Below, one piece after another: positions 24,681 through 34,772 of a stretch of 64,000 nucleotides of DNA; position 1 is the first letter of the stretch, and the number at the start of each line of letters is the position of its first letter. Location: NCBI GenBank assembly GCA_028554645.1, contig JAQOOI010000078.1, positions 1-64,000 on the forward strand, given 5' to 3'. The notes beneath the pieces were generated by a model. The model was given only the letters and a program-made list of their open reading frames with translations, had not been told where the DNA came from and searched no databases. The translations under genes were made by a program, and so were the position numbers. This DNA is from Omphalotus guepiniiformis. Taxonomy: Eukaryota; Basidiomycota; Agaricomycetes; Agaricales; Omphalotaceae.

Positions 24681-25559
24681 AGCCAGAGATAAACAAGACT
24701 AAGACAAGAGAATAAGAGCCACGCAGTCTAGAGAAGACGAACAGCAGCAGCCCTCCTTGTCCCACTGAAGAGCCAGGTTGCTCAATGGGAACAACTCAAA
24801 TTTCTTCAAAGCAATTGTCGTGCAAGGAGGACAATTCATGGCCACGTGAGCATACCCAAATTAGGTAATCATTCACAAAGTGGACTCTCATAGAGTACTT
24901 ACTCCTCTTCAACTAACAATGACATGGCACTGCCAGTCGATGGCTTGCTTGAATGCTTGAAGAAGCCTTGACAGATTGGCAACTCTAATGCATTACAATA
25001 CTGTAGAATCGCAAAATAACGCTGGTTGACAAGGGTCGTCGTACAATGGAACTGTGGACCAGTTTAATCCAGCCATCATTGGTTCAAATATCCTAAGGCT
25101 ATTTGGCAAGCCCAGGCAGCCCGACTCAGGCTTTGAAACACTGCAATTCCAATTGATTTTGTCTCACAAAAGGCCGCGCTTCAGTAGACGGTCTACAGTT
25201 TTCTCTGTGTCCCGTAATCAATCTGCCAGCCCCTTTCTCGCATCGCCCATACACCTATACTTACCTCGTGTTTTTTACTGTCAGTTGACCACAGGATTCG
25301 AAGAATACTCGTTCACTCTCGAGAGTCTTCAGCGGAAAACGATGCAGCGGAATTATCTAGGGATCGGTTCAAGACAGAACTTCGCAGCGGATGCAGGGGA
25401 TCTTCCGTATACAATTCCAGACAACACTGTTTTTATAACCACCCTCCATAATCGATGGCAAGCTGTGTCGGCGCTGCATGTCCTTTAATTTCAACTCAAC
25501 CTCTTATAAGGACGTGAGCAAGTACCTGAGATTTCCACCCAAGGTCTCTACACTACACG
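24681..25559. other. divergent 5' region between the coiled-coil gene and the aspartic protease gene
   Basis: 880 bp between two start codons. A CACGTG core lies at 24843-24848, 160 bases before the coiled-coil start. A TATA-like TATAAG at 25505-25510 lies 50 bases before the protease ATG. A 144-codon frame here has no family resemblance and overlaps the protease promoter, so I do not call it. Confidence 0.4.
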
Positions 25560-27579
25560 ATGAAAGTGATCCCTTCATCGAGCCAAGCTTTCTTTGCTGC
25601 CTGTTGTCTCTCCGCGTCTTTCACCGCAGTCGCTGGTGTTTCTTTCCCCATCTCAGGGAGGCTACGGACAGCAGCATCTACTCTCAACGCGCGAGATGGA
25701 TCATCCTCTGACGACAGTACTCCCGTCTTCATAACCTCAGACTTCATCTATAGCGCTAAGATGACGCTTGGAGGCAAGGAGCTTGAGGTAGACATTGATA
25801 CCGGCAGGTCAGTGTTCGTTTCTGTCCTTACTCAGTCAAGCCTCACTGTTTTCTTTGTATCAGTTCGGACCTTTGGATTCGCGGAGACGTACCAGGGTCA
25901 GGCAACACTACAGTTCCAGCTGAACTAGCATACGGAGAAGGTGCTGTTGGAGGTGCGGCTACACTTCTTGCTCAAATCATGGCCAGTCTCTGATCTGCTT
26001 GTACCGTCAGGTCACATTAACCTCGCAGATGCCAAGTTTGACAACTACGAGGTTGTTGATCAAGCCTATCGTATGTACAGATTCTTCCAAGAATTGTAAT
26101 TCTGTTGATGAATTCCCCCTATAGTTGCCGCATCGATAGTCGTCAACATTTCCTCGTCCTCTGACGGCATTTTAGGCTTGGGACCCTCCAAATCTTCCAG
26201 TCTCCGCAAAGCTCTAAACTCAAGCGCCGGCGACCCATTCCTAGATCGTGTTTTCAGGTTAAACATGACTTCACCCAACATCCTCACCATCGTCCTAGGT
26301 CGACTTGAAGCAAACTCCACCAGCACGAACAAGGAAATACCTCTCCCCGAGAAACAGCCGGGGGAGTTGACGATCGGCGATGTCGTGCCAGAGTACGAGG
26401 ATATCAACAAATCACCCAAGCTACCCGCATTGGTAGACTCTAGCGGAGTGAACCAGCATTGGATGACATTGCTTGATTCGAATGGTATCATTGGCCCAGA
26501 CGGACAACATATAAACACGAAGACCGCTGTGCAGAACTATAGCGGCAAGCAAGATCAACTCTCTGTCGTGTTTGATACTGGGTTTACTCTCCCTCAGGTA
26601 TGCTTAGACGTGTACCTCTGACGAAGGGCTCGTGCTAATTGAAACCAGGTTCCCGCCTATATCTCGGATGCGTTCTATGGACGTGTTCCAGGAGCGTACT
26701 TTGACAACACGACTTACAACAATTGGGTTGTTCCCTGCGATTACGAGCTTAATTCCACGTTCCTCTTTTCTGGAGTAGAGTATCCAATTCCTCCATTGGA
26801 TATGACTGTCGTTGCCGATCAGGATAGCTCAGGGAAGGACATCTGCATAGGATGGGTACCTGACGTTGTTCCCGCTTTCAATTACAGATCACTGATTATA
26901 GTCTACAGTTTGAACCCATTGCCTCCAACCTGGTGGACCAGAACGGATTTGGTGCTTTCGATGGAATTCTTGGAACTGCATTCCGTACGTGACTCTCTAT
27001 CTTCCTCTTCGATGTATACTCACTTAAGCCTTTTGATCAGTGCGGAACGTTTACCTCTTGATCAACTTTGGAGACTTTGTCGACGGCTCTGATGCATCTG
27101 TCGCAGATCCATTCATCCAGCTACTTTCTACAGTCGACAAAGAAGCCGCACATAAAGACTTCGTAGAGGCCAGACTCGGCGGCAAAGACACTACAGCCTC
27201 ACAAGCTCCTCTACTTCCTGTCAACCAAACAAAGTTGTCCTCTACTTCTAACAGCACAACTAGTGCCGTCTCCAACGTGGAACTTGATGGTTCAGATAAC
27301 GACGACAACGACGAACCAGTGTACAAGAAAACCTGGTTCATTGTTGCAGTGACAGCCGGTGGTGCTGCCGTCCTCGCTATCATCGCAGGAACCATCCTCC
27401 TCTGTCGCCGTCGCCGAAGCAAAGTTCGTTCAGAGAGCGCCTTCATACCTCCCATGGGATCGTACAAACCCGTAATTGGAAGAGATGACGCTTCAGATTC
27501 ACGGCCTCTAACCCATTCTTTCACTGATACTGGATATCATGACCCGTACTCTGACGAGGGTCATTCCGGAAGACATTGA
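25560..27579 (+). CDS. pepsin-family (A1) aspartic protease with C-terminal membrane anchor
   Basis: Secretory-pathway endopeptidase-like protein. A signal peptide (FFAACCLSASFTAVAG) is followed by a Ser/Asp-rich pro-region. The first catalytic motif is DTGSSDLWI, with the codon for the first Ser split by an intron at 25807. Next come YGEGAVGG, an intron with a GTGCGG donor, and GHINLADAKFDNYEV. The flap-side and core segment reads SSDGILGLGPS. The second catalytic motif is VVFDTGFTLPQVP: the Asp is present but the usual DTGT/S is DTGF. Later exons give FGAFDGILGTAFLRNVYLLINFGDF, after which a Ser/Thr/Asn-rich stalk leads to a membrane segment (WFIVAVTAGGAAVLAIIAGTILL) and a basic cytosolic tail (CRRRRSK). 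Reading straight through gives stops, but introns restore one frame throughout. Confidence 0.82.
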
Positions 27580-27997
27580 AAACTCTCATTTCCACACCCT
27601 TTCACAAGGACACCTTATTACTTTATACTATAGAAAAATCATGGTAGCTACATGCTCTGTTGTCTGTCTTTACTGGCTCATATTGTATATCAGCATGTTA
27701 ATTTATGTGCGGACTTCTCGGGATATGTACGTAGTGGCTTGACGTTTGACCCCTGTGTCTCAAGATTTTGTTGATCCTTGATTGAACGCCACGACCGGAG
27801 AAAGCCAAGTTCTGCATGTACATAATCTGATCCCGGACGGTTATCATCTTTGTCTCTCCGTATTATCTCATCTTCAAAGGTGCCTCACCTGGTGTCAAAC
27901 GGCCAAACGGCCTGAGCGTGAAACGCCGAACGTCCTGCGGAACAACTTCAACAAGCGTCACTACTTACTTTCACGATCATCAAACTTCACGAACGTT
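27580..27997. other. intergenic between tandem genes
   Basis: 418 bp holding the 3' end of the protease gene and the promoter of the Sec14-like gene. No further feature is recognised. Confidence 0.35.
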
Positions 27998-29137
27998 ATG
28001 TCCACTACATCTCCACAAGAATCAAAAGGCGAATACAAGCCTCCATCTGGATATCTGGGTAATCTCAATGCCACGCAGGAGGCGGCATTGCAACAGCTGA
28101 AGAAGGAACTGAAAGAAAACACCGAAACAACGTTCGCGCTGGAGGGAGAGGATGGATTTGTAGACGAACGGATGGGTGATGCTGCGCTTTTACGGTGAGC
28201 GAGGTCAGCTTTGGGCGAGCTTTGAGCTGTGTGCTGTCATGGACGCAGTCGTTGTCGTCGATCTTCTTTAACAGGGTGTTCATTCATGCTCAATCATTGA
28301 TATTGATGCGCCCTGTTCCGGTATCTTACATAGGTTCCTTCGAGCACGCAAGTTCGACGTGACCGCAGCAAAGGCGATGTGGTTGGCGAATGAGAAGTGG
28401 AGAAAAGAGTTCGGTGTAGATGAAATCGTCAAGTAAGTATCGAGTAACTTGTGTCTAAAGTATCACAGAGAGTGTGATCTAACAATCGTGCTTAGGACTT
28501 TCGATTATAAGGAAAAGGCTGAAGTAGACAAATATTACCCCCAATACTACCACAAGACCGATAAGGTACTATCTTGCAATCGGGATATGGCCCACTATCC
28601 TCACTAAATGCTCAACAGGATGGCCGGCCACTATACATCGAACGTCTAGGAAGTTTAGACATCAATGCCCTTTATTCTGTCACCACACCTGAACGCCAGC
28701 TTCAGCGTCTCGTTTACGAGTACGAGAAATCTCTCACAGCCCGTCTTCCAGCCTGCTCGGCATCCATTGGGCATCCTGTTTCCACCTACTGCACGATCCT
28801 CGATCTCAAGGATGTCTCCTTGCGCAACTTCTACCGTGTAAAGGACTACGTCATGTCTGCTGCATCCATTGGTCAGGATCATTACCCCGAGACCATGGGT
28901 AAATTCTATATCATCAATGCACCATTCCTATTCACGGGAGTGTGGCAGGTAGTAAAGCCGTGGTTGGATGAGGTTACAGTGGCGAAGATACAGGTACTAG
29001 GTGCTAAAAACAGGGAAGCGCTGCTTGAACAGATTCCGGAAGAGAATTTACCAAAGACATTGGGCGGGACGTGCGAGTGTTCAGGAGGATGTTCTTTAAG
29101 TGATGCAGGCCCTTGGAATGGCGATCACGAGCACTAG
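27998..29137 (+). CDS. Sec14-like phosphatidylinositol/phosphatidylcholine transfer protein
   Basis: Four exons: 27998-28194, 28334-28432, 28496-28565 and 28619-29137, giving 294 residues, a typical length for Sec14p. The N-terminal CRAL-TRIO-N helices contain [20 protein letters not shown] and [19 protein letters not shown]. The lipid-binding domain shows [67 protein letters not shown] and the closing [25 protein letters not shown]. These are the classic Sec14 blocks, including the PE.MGK.YIINAP gate region. It exchanges PI and PC between membranes and supports PI4P-dependent Golgi secretion. Close homologues are often several per genome, so it need not be the essential SEC14 copy. Confidence 0.92.
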
Positions 29138-29284
29138 TAGTAGCAGGATTCGAGGTCCTGAACGGAGTATATCATTCTTTGTACTATACATTCTAATTGC
29201 ATACATCGACATCTGGATTTGTCTACGGGGGCAAGCAAGCATCCATCCATATGCATGCTGTAATATCCGTTTTCGATGCGGAAC

Positions 29285-31244
29285 TCACCGGCCCAGAATG
29301 TTGTCAATGGCTCGTTTTACGCTCGAAACATCAAATTTGGGCGTCTGATCTTCTCCAAAGGTATCCTGCGCTACTACCTCAGTGCATCGCACACCCATGG
29401 CCTGAACGAGATAATGTTTCTTTGCAAATCATCAAAATGTATCAAAGACACGTACCGTAATGGCTTCAACGTCGACGGGGACAAGGCTTCCTTTAAGGAA
29501 CACCATGTCCGTGACGAACGCAGATATGGGATAAATTGTGTTGGCATTTCCGAGGCCAAAAGGTTTGGGTTGGTATTGGGCATTAAGTGTTCCAGCTATC
29601 GCACTGCAAAAGCAGAGCTTGAATAAAGATACACAAAAAACGATGGGTTAACAGAATCACCGGATGTAATCAATTGCTGTATATCCGTCTGTCTCTCTAT
29701 CATTCTCCGCATTCACTAAATATAAAGTTTCAGTGTATGTCCTGAAAATGCTGGAACAAGCTTACATAGCAATATTTTCGCTCGGAGGGTACGTGAACGG
29801 GCTATGGCGGCGCCCACGCCTCGAAGTGCCAAACATGGCATGATACTATAAGAATATGGATTAGACAGGCTCACGGGAATGACATGATAACTGCTCTCTT
29901 ACCTCGTCCAAAGTGATCCACATGAATAGACCAGGACATTGTGTTTATTTAAGTTGGCTATATATTCTGGATTGGGAGATGGATGAATCTCCATACCGTA
30001 CGCATTGATATACAGGAGCCCTGAATTTGTTGAATTAATGCAGATCACAAGGAAAATAGAATCTCACTAGAGATTCTGGCATCCAAGGGTTCAACACGGT
30101 CTTTCTCCTCTTGCTGAAACATAACATTTTCACGTCTATTGGTCATACCGTCTACAGGTGACCATTCATCAAACGCGATGGCATCGCCGGAGGGGACATT
30201 AGCCACAGGATGAGAGATATCGCACTGTCCAACGATTCTTGTGCCGTTTTCCTGTTCAACAGCCGATGAGCGTAAAATTAAACAAAACAAGGAAAGTATC
30301 GAACCAGGTCGGCAGCGATGGTTACGGTATGATTTGTGACTATCACAGGCACGATGTTTGCCTGACTGTTTGTTATAGATGAGAACAAGAAGATGGCCGA
30401 CGGAAGGGAACGAAAGAAATCCTGAGCAGCGGCAAGAAAGTAATTCCCAATACTGGCCACGGATCGAGAATGAATTCAGAGCTTATACGATGACAAGAGG
30501 TACTGCAAGGACTACCTCCCGTTGACAAAATTGAAGTTCTTATGAGCACGCTTTAGCACCTCGCTCTCAAAGTAAACTAAGAACCCTGAACCATCTTGAG
30601 TCAGAATGTGAAGTCAACAGATCGACCTTACTGTACCGCGAATGGTTTCTTTGCGATCAGTGGGAATGCCTTCCCAGATGGAACTTCTTCCTTCAACAAT
30701 ATCTCTCCACTCCTCGCGTGCTTGTCTTTCAGTGTAGTGCGACGGAAGTCGGTAAGCGAGAAGAGAACGAATAGCGTCCAATGGCGACGAGGGCGGGGCC
30801 TGCGGTATCAGTCGAACCAGCCTTGACCGAATGTCACCTACCCAAAACCAAGGAGCTGGATATCAAAATTTTGAGGCACGGAAGGCAAATATAGAGCTGC
30901 AGACCAACAGATGGTCCACCCAATACGCGTATAATCTCGCTCGAAGACCCTCCGTCATCTGACACAGGTAGGACGTAACATGCGTTGCTGAATGCCGTGC
31001 AGATAGCGTTCCCTCCTGTGCCTCCCGATATCACCATGAAGGATATAGAATCATGAATTGAATTGTCGGTCGGTGAACGAAGCACCTCCAATGCTGGAGG
31101 CTGAGGTTTGAGATGAGTCGGATGAGCTGACGCAGGTCCAGAGTTTTGGATTGGGAGATCAAATACTGAGGATCCAGGACTTTCGAGACCAGAAGAGTGA
31201 ACTGCTAACATCAGGGACGATTTGGACTCATAGGGGGTACCCAT
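29285..31244 (-). CDS. CofD/UPF0052-fold protein (YvcK-like)
   Basis: The minus-strand gene starts at 31244 and ends with TGA at 29285-29287, with about eight introns. After an 80-residue variable N-terminus comes the hallmark VISGGTGGNAICTAF, then YVLPVSDDGGSSSEIIRVLG, then GGPSVG joined across an intron to DIRSRL. These are the GGTG nucleotide loop, the SDDGGS motif and the GPxxGDIR motif of the CofD family. Later blocks are NFVNGS/IGNYFLAAAQDFF, NIVPVIVTNHTVTIAADL, NGTRIVGQCDISH, YINAYGMEIHPSPNPEYI and VLVYSCGSLWTR. Bacterial CofD makes coenzyme F420 precursor and YvcK controls cell shape and central carbon use. Fungi do not make F420, so the substrate here is unknown. It is convergent with the Sec14-like gene, 147 bp apart. 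Confidence 0.85.
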
Positions 31245-31464
31245 TCTGAGGACAAACGTTTACATTCAGAAATTGACGAGCTGGAGAGGCGTTTTCGAGG
31301 GGCCGGGGTTGTAATTACGTGCTTAGTACCCACGTGATGTGAATAGCTTCCCTTTCTTGGATCGATACATTATTATATAATCAATAAAAGTAAGTAACGA
31401 AGCTCACGCCATTTCTTTCCCAAAAACTTGACTTTGAAACGTATCTTCCGCGTTCTACTCTGAG
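31245..31464. promoter_or_regulatory. shared divergent 5' region, CofD-like / DUF7704-like, with ATCACGTG
   Basis: 220 bp between opposite start codons. CACGTGAT at 31331-31338 reads ATCACGTG on the minus strand, a Cbf1/bHLH-type site. Confidence 0.5.
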
Positions 31465-32268
31465 ATGTCCGATTTTCCTGCACTTCCTGGATTCTATAAG
31501 CTTCTTTTCTTGTATCTGGAACCTGGTCAGCCCAATATTCGTAGCAATTGAGATACGTAGATTTAACTCTCGGAGGGTGTTCTAGTGTCTACTGTGATTC
31601 CTGGCCTCATGATATGCCTATTTCCTGGAGCCTCTTGGTTTCATCATCAATTGATTCCTGATTCTTCTCCTTCTCCTACTGGTGCTCTGGACCCCCGGAC
31701 GAATCTTGCTGTGTTGCAGCTGGGAAACTGTTTGTCTATGTACATGAATCATGAGTTCGCCACTGAAGCAGTCACCAGGCTACATGCTTCTTGGTTTGAT
31801 ATCTTCTATCGTCTTCAGAGCCGTAAGAGATGCACTCCGCAATGATCCCGTCAAGCAAGAACGGATCCTTGGAGCAAGCCTCACTGCTTTGGCAATCGCC
31901 GATGTATGTAACCAATTAATTCAATACCGCGTACTGCTGTCCTATCTCAACAACTGATTGATATTACAGCTCACTCAGTCTGTGTCAATTATCGACTCCG
32001 AGTCCAAGAAATGGTGCTAATCGATTTTGACAGCGTCTTGTCCACTTTCATTGGTCTACCTCCGGAACTCCAGTTCCAGGTTAGCGCTTGGAATGCCACA
32101 ACACATGGTAATATTACAATCACAATGTTTCTATTCGTCGTCAGGTACGCAAGCTCGCCGTCAACCAGTCTATGCTGATACATATATTCTATGTTCAGAT
32201 GTGCGTGGTTCTTGGGTATCGGACGGCAGCGCTACTATTATGGAGCGACCCATCTGAAAGTACAGTAG
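31465..32268 (+). CDS. small multi-pass membrane protein, DUF7704-like
   Basis: Starts MSDFPALPGFYKLLFLYLEP at 31465; the family hallmark is a short 'LP..YR.ffLY.EP' start. Introns at about 31525, 31731, 31904, 31990 and 32144 join the exons. The second exon reads VSTVIPGLMICLFPGASWFH and then HQLIPDSSP. Later exons give YMLLGLISSIVFRAVRDAL, ERILGASLTALAIAD, LPPELQFQVSAWNATTHG and NITITMFLFVVRCAWFLGIG, then RQRYYYGATHLKVQ, with stop TAG at 32266-32268. About four membrane helices are expected. The straight reading has stops, but all are removed by introns with usable GT and AG ends. Function of the family is unknown. Confidence 0.65.
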
Positions 32269-32606
32269 TACTCTGACCAATGCAATACAGAAAGTAGAAT
32301 TTACTGATCTGCTTGTCCACTTAGTCTTATACTAGTCCATCGCCGGTTAGATATATTGAAAAGTACATTGTGAAAACGCCAGGTGGTGGCCTCGTGTGAT
32401 TATTGCATTGCGGAAAAGAAACACCGCAGTTTTGACAGACCATATCAATGCCATGAGAACTCTACGCATGGCACGAGTATGTTGATTGTCTTCGGAGAGC
32501 AAGGTTCGGGAAAACGGCGAAGGAGCGTGAGGAACCTGCTACCGGGGAGTAGAAGTTTTTGGCACAGGACGTGGCGGATATCAGGCGGATATGTATCACG
32601 GTGAAA
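32269..32606. other. intergenic between convergent gene ends
   Basis: 338 bp between the DUF7704-like stop and the stop of the single-pass membrane protein. No gene seen. Confidence 0.35.
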
Positions 32607-33937
32607 TCAAACGTTTCTGACTGTAAAGAGTCGTGGTGGAGGCGGAGGTGTACGCGGTCTCCGGCTTTCTGTCTGTGTAGCATCGTCGTAATAGCTAGAC
32701 AACTCTTCTGACATATCAGGAGGTGCTAAGTCCACACCCTGTGTTGCCTGACGTGTGTTTTGCTGCCATGCAGTGATTGAATGCGTCCAGCTGGAAGGGA
32801 TGGGGGCGGAAGTGGAAGAGTGTACTACTGATTCATCAAGGACGGCATTGCGTTTATTAGAAACCTGCCGCATGGTCTGTTCCCCTTCTCTACGCGCGGT
32901 GTGAACGTGCCAGACTTGACAGATGAATGAGAACTTCAAGACATTGGTAGCACGACCCCGCCAGTTTCGCATCGAGTTTGCAGGTGTGTTGGACTGGACT
33001 ATGGGCACAGAGTGTCTGCAAGAGCGACGTCGATACAAAAAGAATGCTAGACCGCATAAAGGCAGAACCGCGAGCCCGCCAAGTATAGCACCAACGATGA
33101 CTGCCCTTTTGTCTGAACGGGTGACAGACGGTGAATTCGTGCTAACGCAGTACATCAAGACCTTTAGATCGATGAGATGAGCATTGGATGCTGACTCACG
33201 AGTAGGTGATAGAGTCCAGCCGTATAATCACGTCGGGGCCATTGAACTGTCCACTTTGTATGATCAACGAGTGCGTCGCCATTGTCAATGATGTATTGGC
33301 ATAGACAGTTTGGTTGTATTCGAAGGTGTCAGAGGCGGATGGACGAGAATATTGTCCTACTATTTCACCGTCGATATAGAAAGTCATGTCGCTGTCTCCC
33401 CTGTGTACCCCGTTAATCAATATTTTAAGCAAGGTAATGATGCGCCCTGGCACCTACGTGAAGTTCGATGTGTTTGGGGCAATAATGCAGGTGACATAAA
33501 CTGCTGACCCTGTTCATATAAGAGCACTCTCAATACTCAAGTACTGAAACTCTGACCCAGACAAACTTGCCATTAAAGTTCAAAGTAGCCAAGCGCGGAC
33601 TATTAGGCCTTGCAATTTCGGCGCCGTTTTTCGAGCTCTGTCCATATACTTCAGCTGGAATGATCTTCTTTGGATAAACAGAATTCAGAAGCAGACTCAC
33701 AAACAGGCTATCATGCAACGTCCGATTGTGAATTTGTTGGAAATCTAAAGGCGGAGTGTCTGAAGGGTCATTAGACACAGTGACCCAAGCTTCTGAGGGT
33801 GTATATAGTATGTGGGCACCAGTTAGAGGGTCGCCGAGCTGGTCGTCGACAGTTACATTAAAGAGTGTGGCTGCCGCTAGAGGGCAGAGTTGGGTAAAAA
33901 GGGAAAGACAAGCGAAATAAAACGTGACAAGGTGCAT
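32607..33937 (-). CDS. single-pass membrane protein of a basidiomycete-expanded family
   Basis: ATG 33937 gives a signal peptide (MHLVTFYFACLSLFTQLCPL) followed by NVTVDDQLGDPLTGAHILYTPSE, which resembles the 'IDD.yGD..TG....Y.P' start of a family expanded in Agaricomycetes. Later exons hold SDMTFYIDGEIVGQYSRPS, SLIIQSGQFNGPDVIIRLDSITYS, then a Ser/Thr region, a membrane helix (AVIVGAILGGLAVLPLCGLAFFLY) and a basic RRRSCRH stop-transfer. The cytosolic tail is Pro/Ser-rich and ends RRPRTPPPPPRLFTVRNV. The predicted extracellular part is probably a beta-sandwich; no enzyme motif is visible. A signalling or wall-sensor role would fit the topology but is speculation. Exon boundaries in the middle are approximate. 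Confidence 0.65.
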
Positions 33938-34772
33938 AAAGAAGTCAGGACTCAGGTAAGCGGCAGCAAATACCAGCGAGAGACCCAGCACTTCGAGAGA
34001 AGAGAAAAAGAAGTCTCTTACTGCGGGTTGGAAGTCGACGATAGGACACAGAAAAAGCTGGCCTTACAGCTTTAATAGGATCCCTAACACCATCAAAAGT
34101 ACTGCATCATTGTATGCGTAAATCAAAATCATCAACGCCAGTTGCCACGGCTCACAAGGTTACGAGCCGTCCGTTGAGCAGTCACAGGCAGTCACCGGCG
34201 GTCAGGGAGGACTCGGAGGAGCCTTGATTTGTATCAAACCAGTTTGTTCGAAACGTTAGAATAATAGAAAACAGTACATGTGGACTGCGCAAATACTGGT
34301 TGAACAGTTGAATATCGAGCGAGGCGGTCCACAGGAATTATACGGCGACCTCGGGCGATATAGGATAAGGACTTGAGACAGCTAAAGCCCAAGATACGCG
34401 AAGAAAATGGAGAGATGTTAAGCATCTCACATACTCGGCGAAACGAGCATAAACCCCAGATGAACCCTAGTAGAAGGACTCTCGTACTGCAAAAAAAGTG
34501 ATCTGTATGAATATTTTACCGTGGAATAATTCAGCTGGTATTCATCAAGGAGATCTCAAGCCTCCAAAGGAAAAGGCTCATTTGAATTACTCACCAACCT
34601 ATCGTGAGCGCTTAGCGCGTTGAATACTGATTTTTATCAAATTCAGGAAGTCAAAACTAGTCCTTGCCCAATTTGAACTCTAGAGAGTTGTACAAGCGTG
34701 GGAAGTAATGTATCGGTCCGGTGTACATGTCGAAATTTCCAGTCGAGTCGATACAACTTTCACGTCCTTTCT
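33938..34772. other. divergent 5' region between the membrane protein and GCN20-like gene
   Basis: 835 bp with no recognised gene. Should contain both promoters; I see no clear TATA box or CACGTG here. Confidence 0.35.

Noticed and set aside
25054..25488. 144-codon plus-strand frame
   Set aside because: It overlaps the protease promoter, has no family resemblance and no plausible codon pattern.
25910..26015. Apparent frameshift and stop in the aspartic protease after YGEGAVGG
   Set aside because: An intron with donor GTGCGG and a CAG acceptor joins YGEGAVGG to GHINLADAKF in phase, so the gene is intact.
31980..32040. Stop codon in the DUF7704-like gene (TAA near 32020)
   Set aside because: It lies in an intron beginning GTCTGT and ending ACAG; splicing restores the protein.
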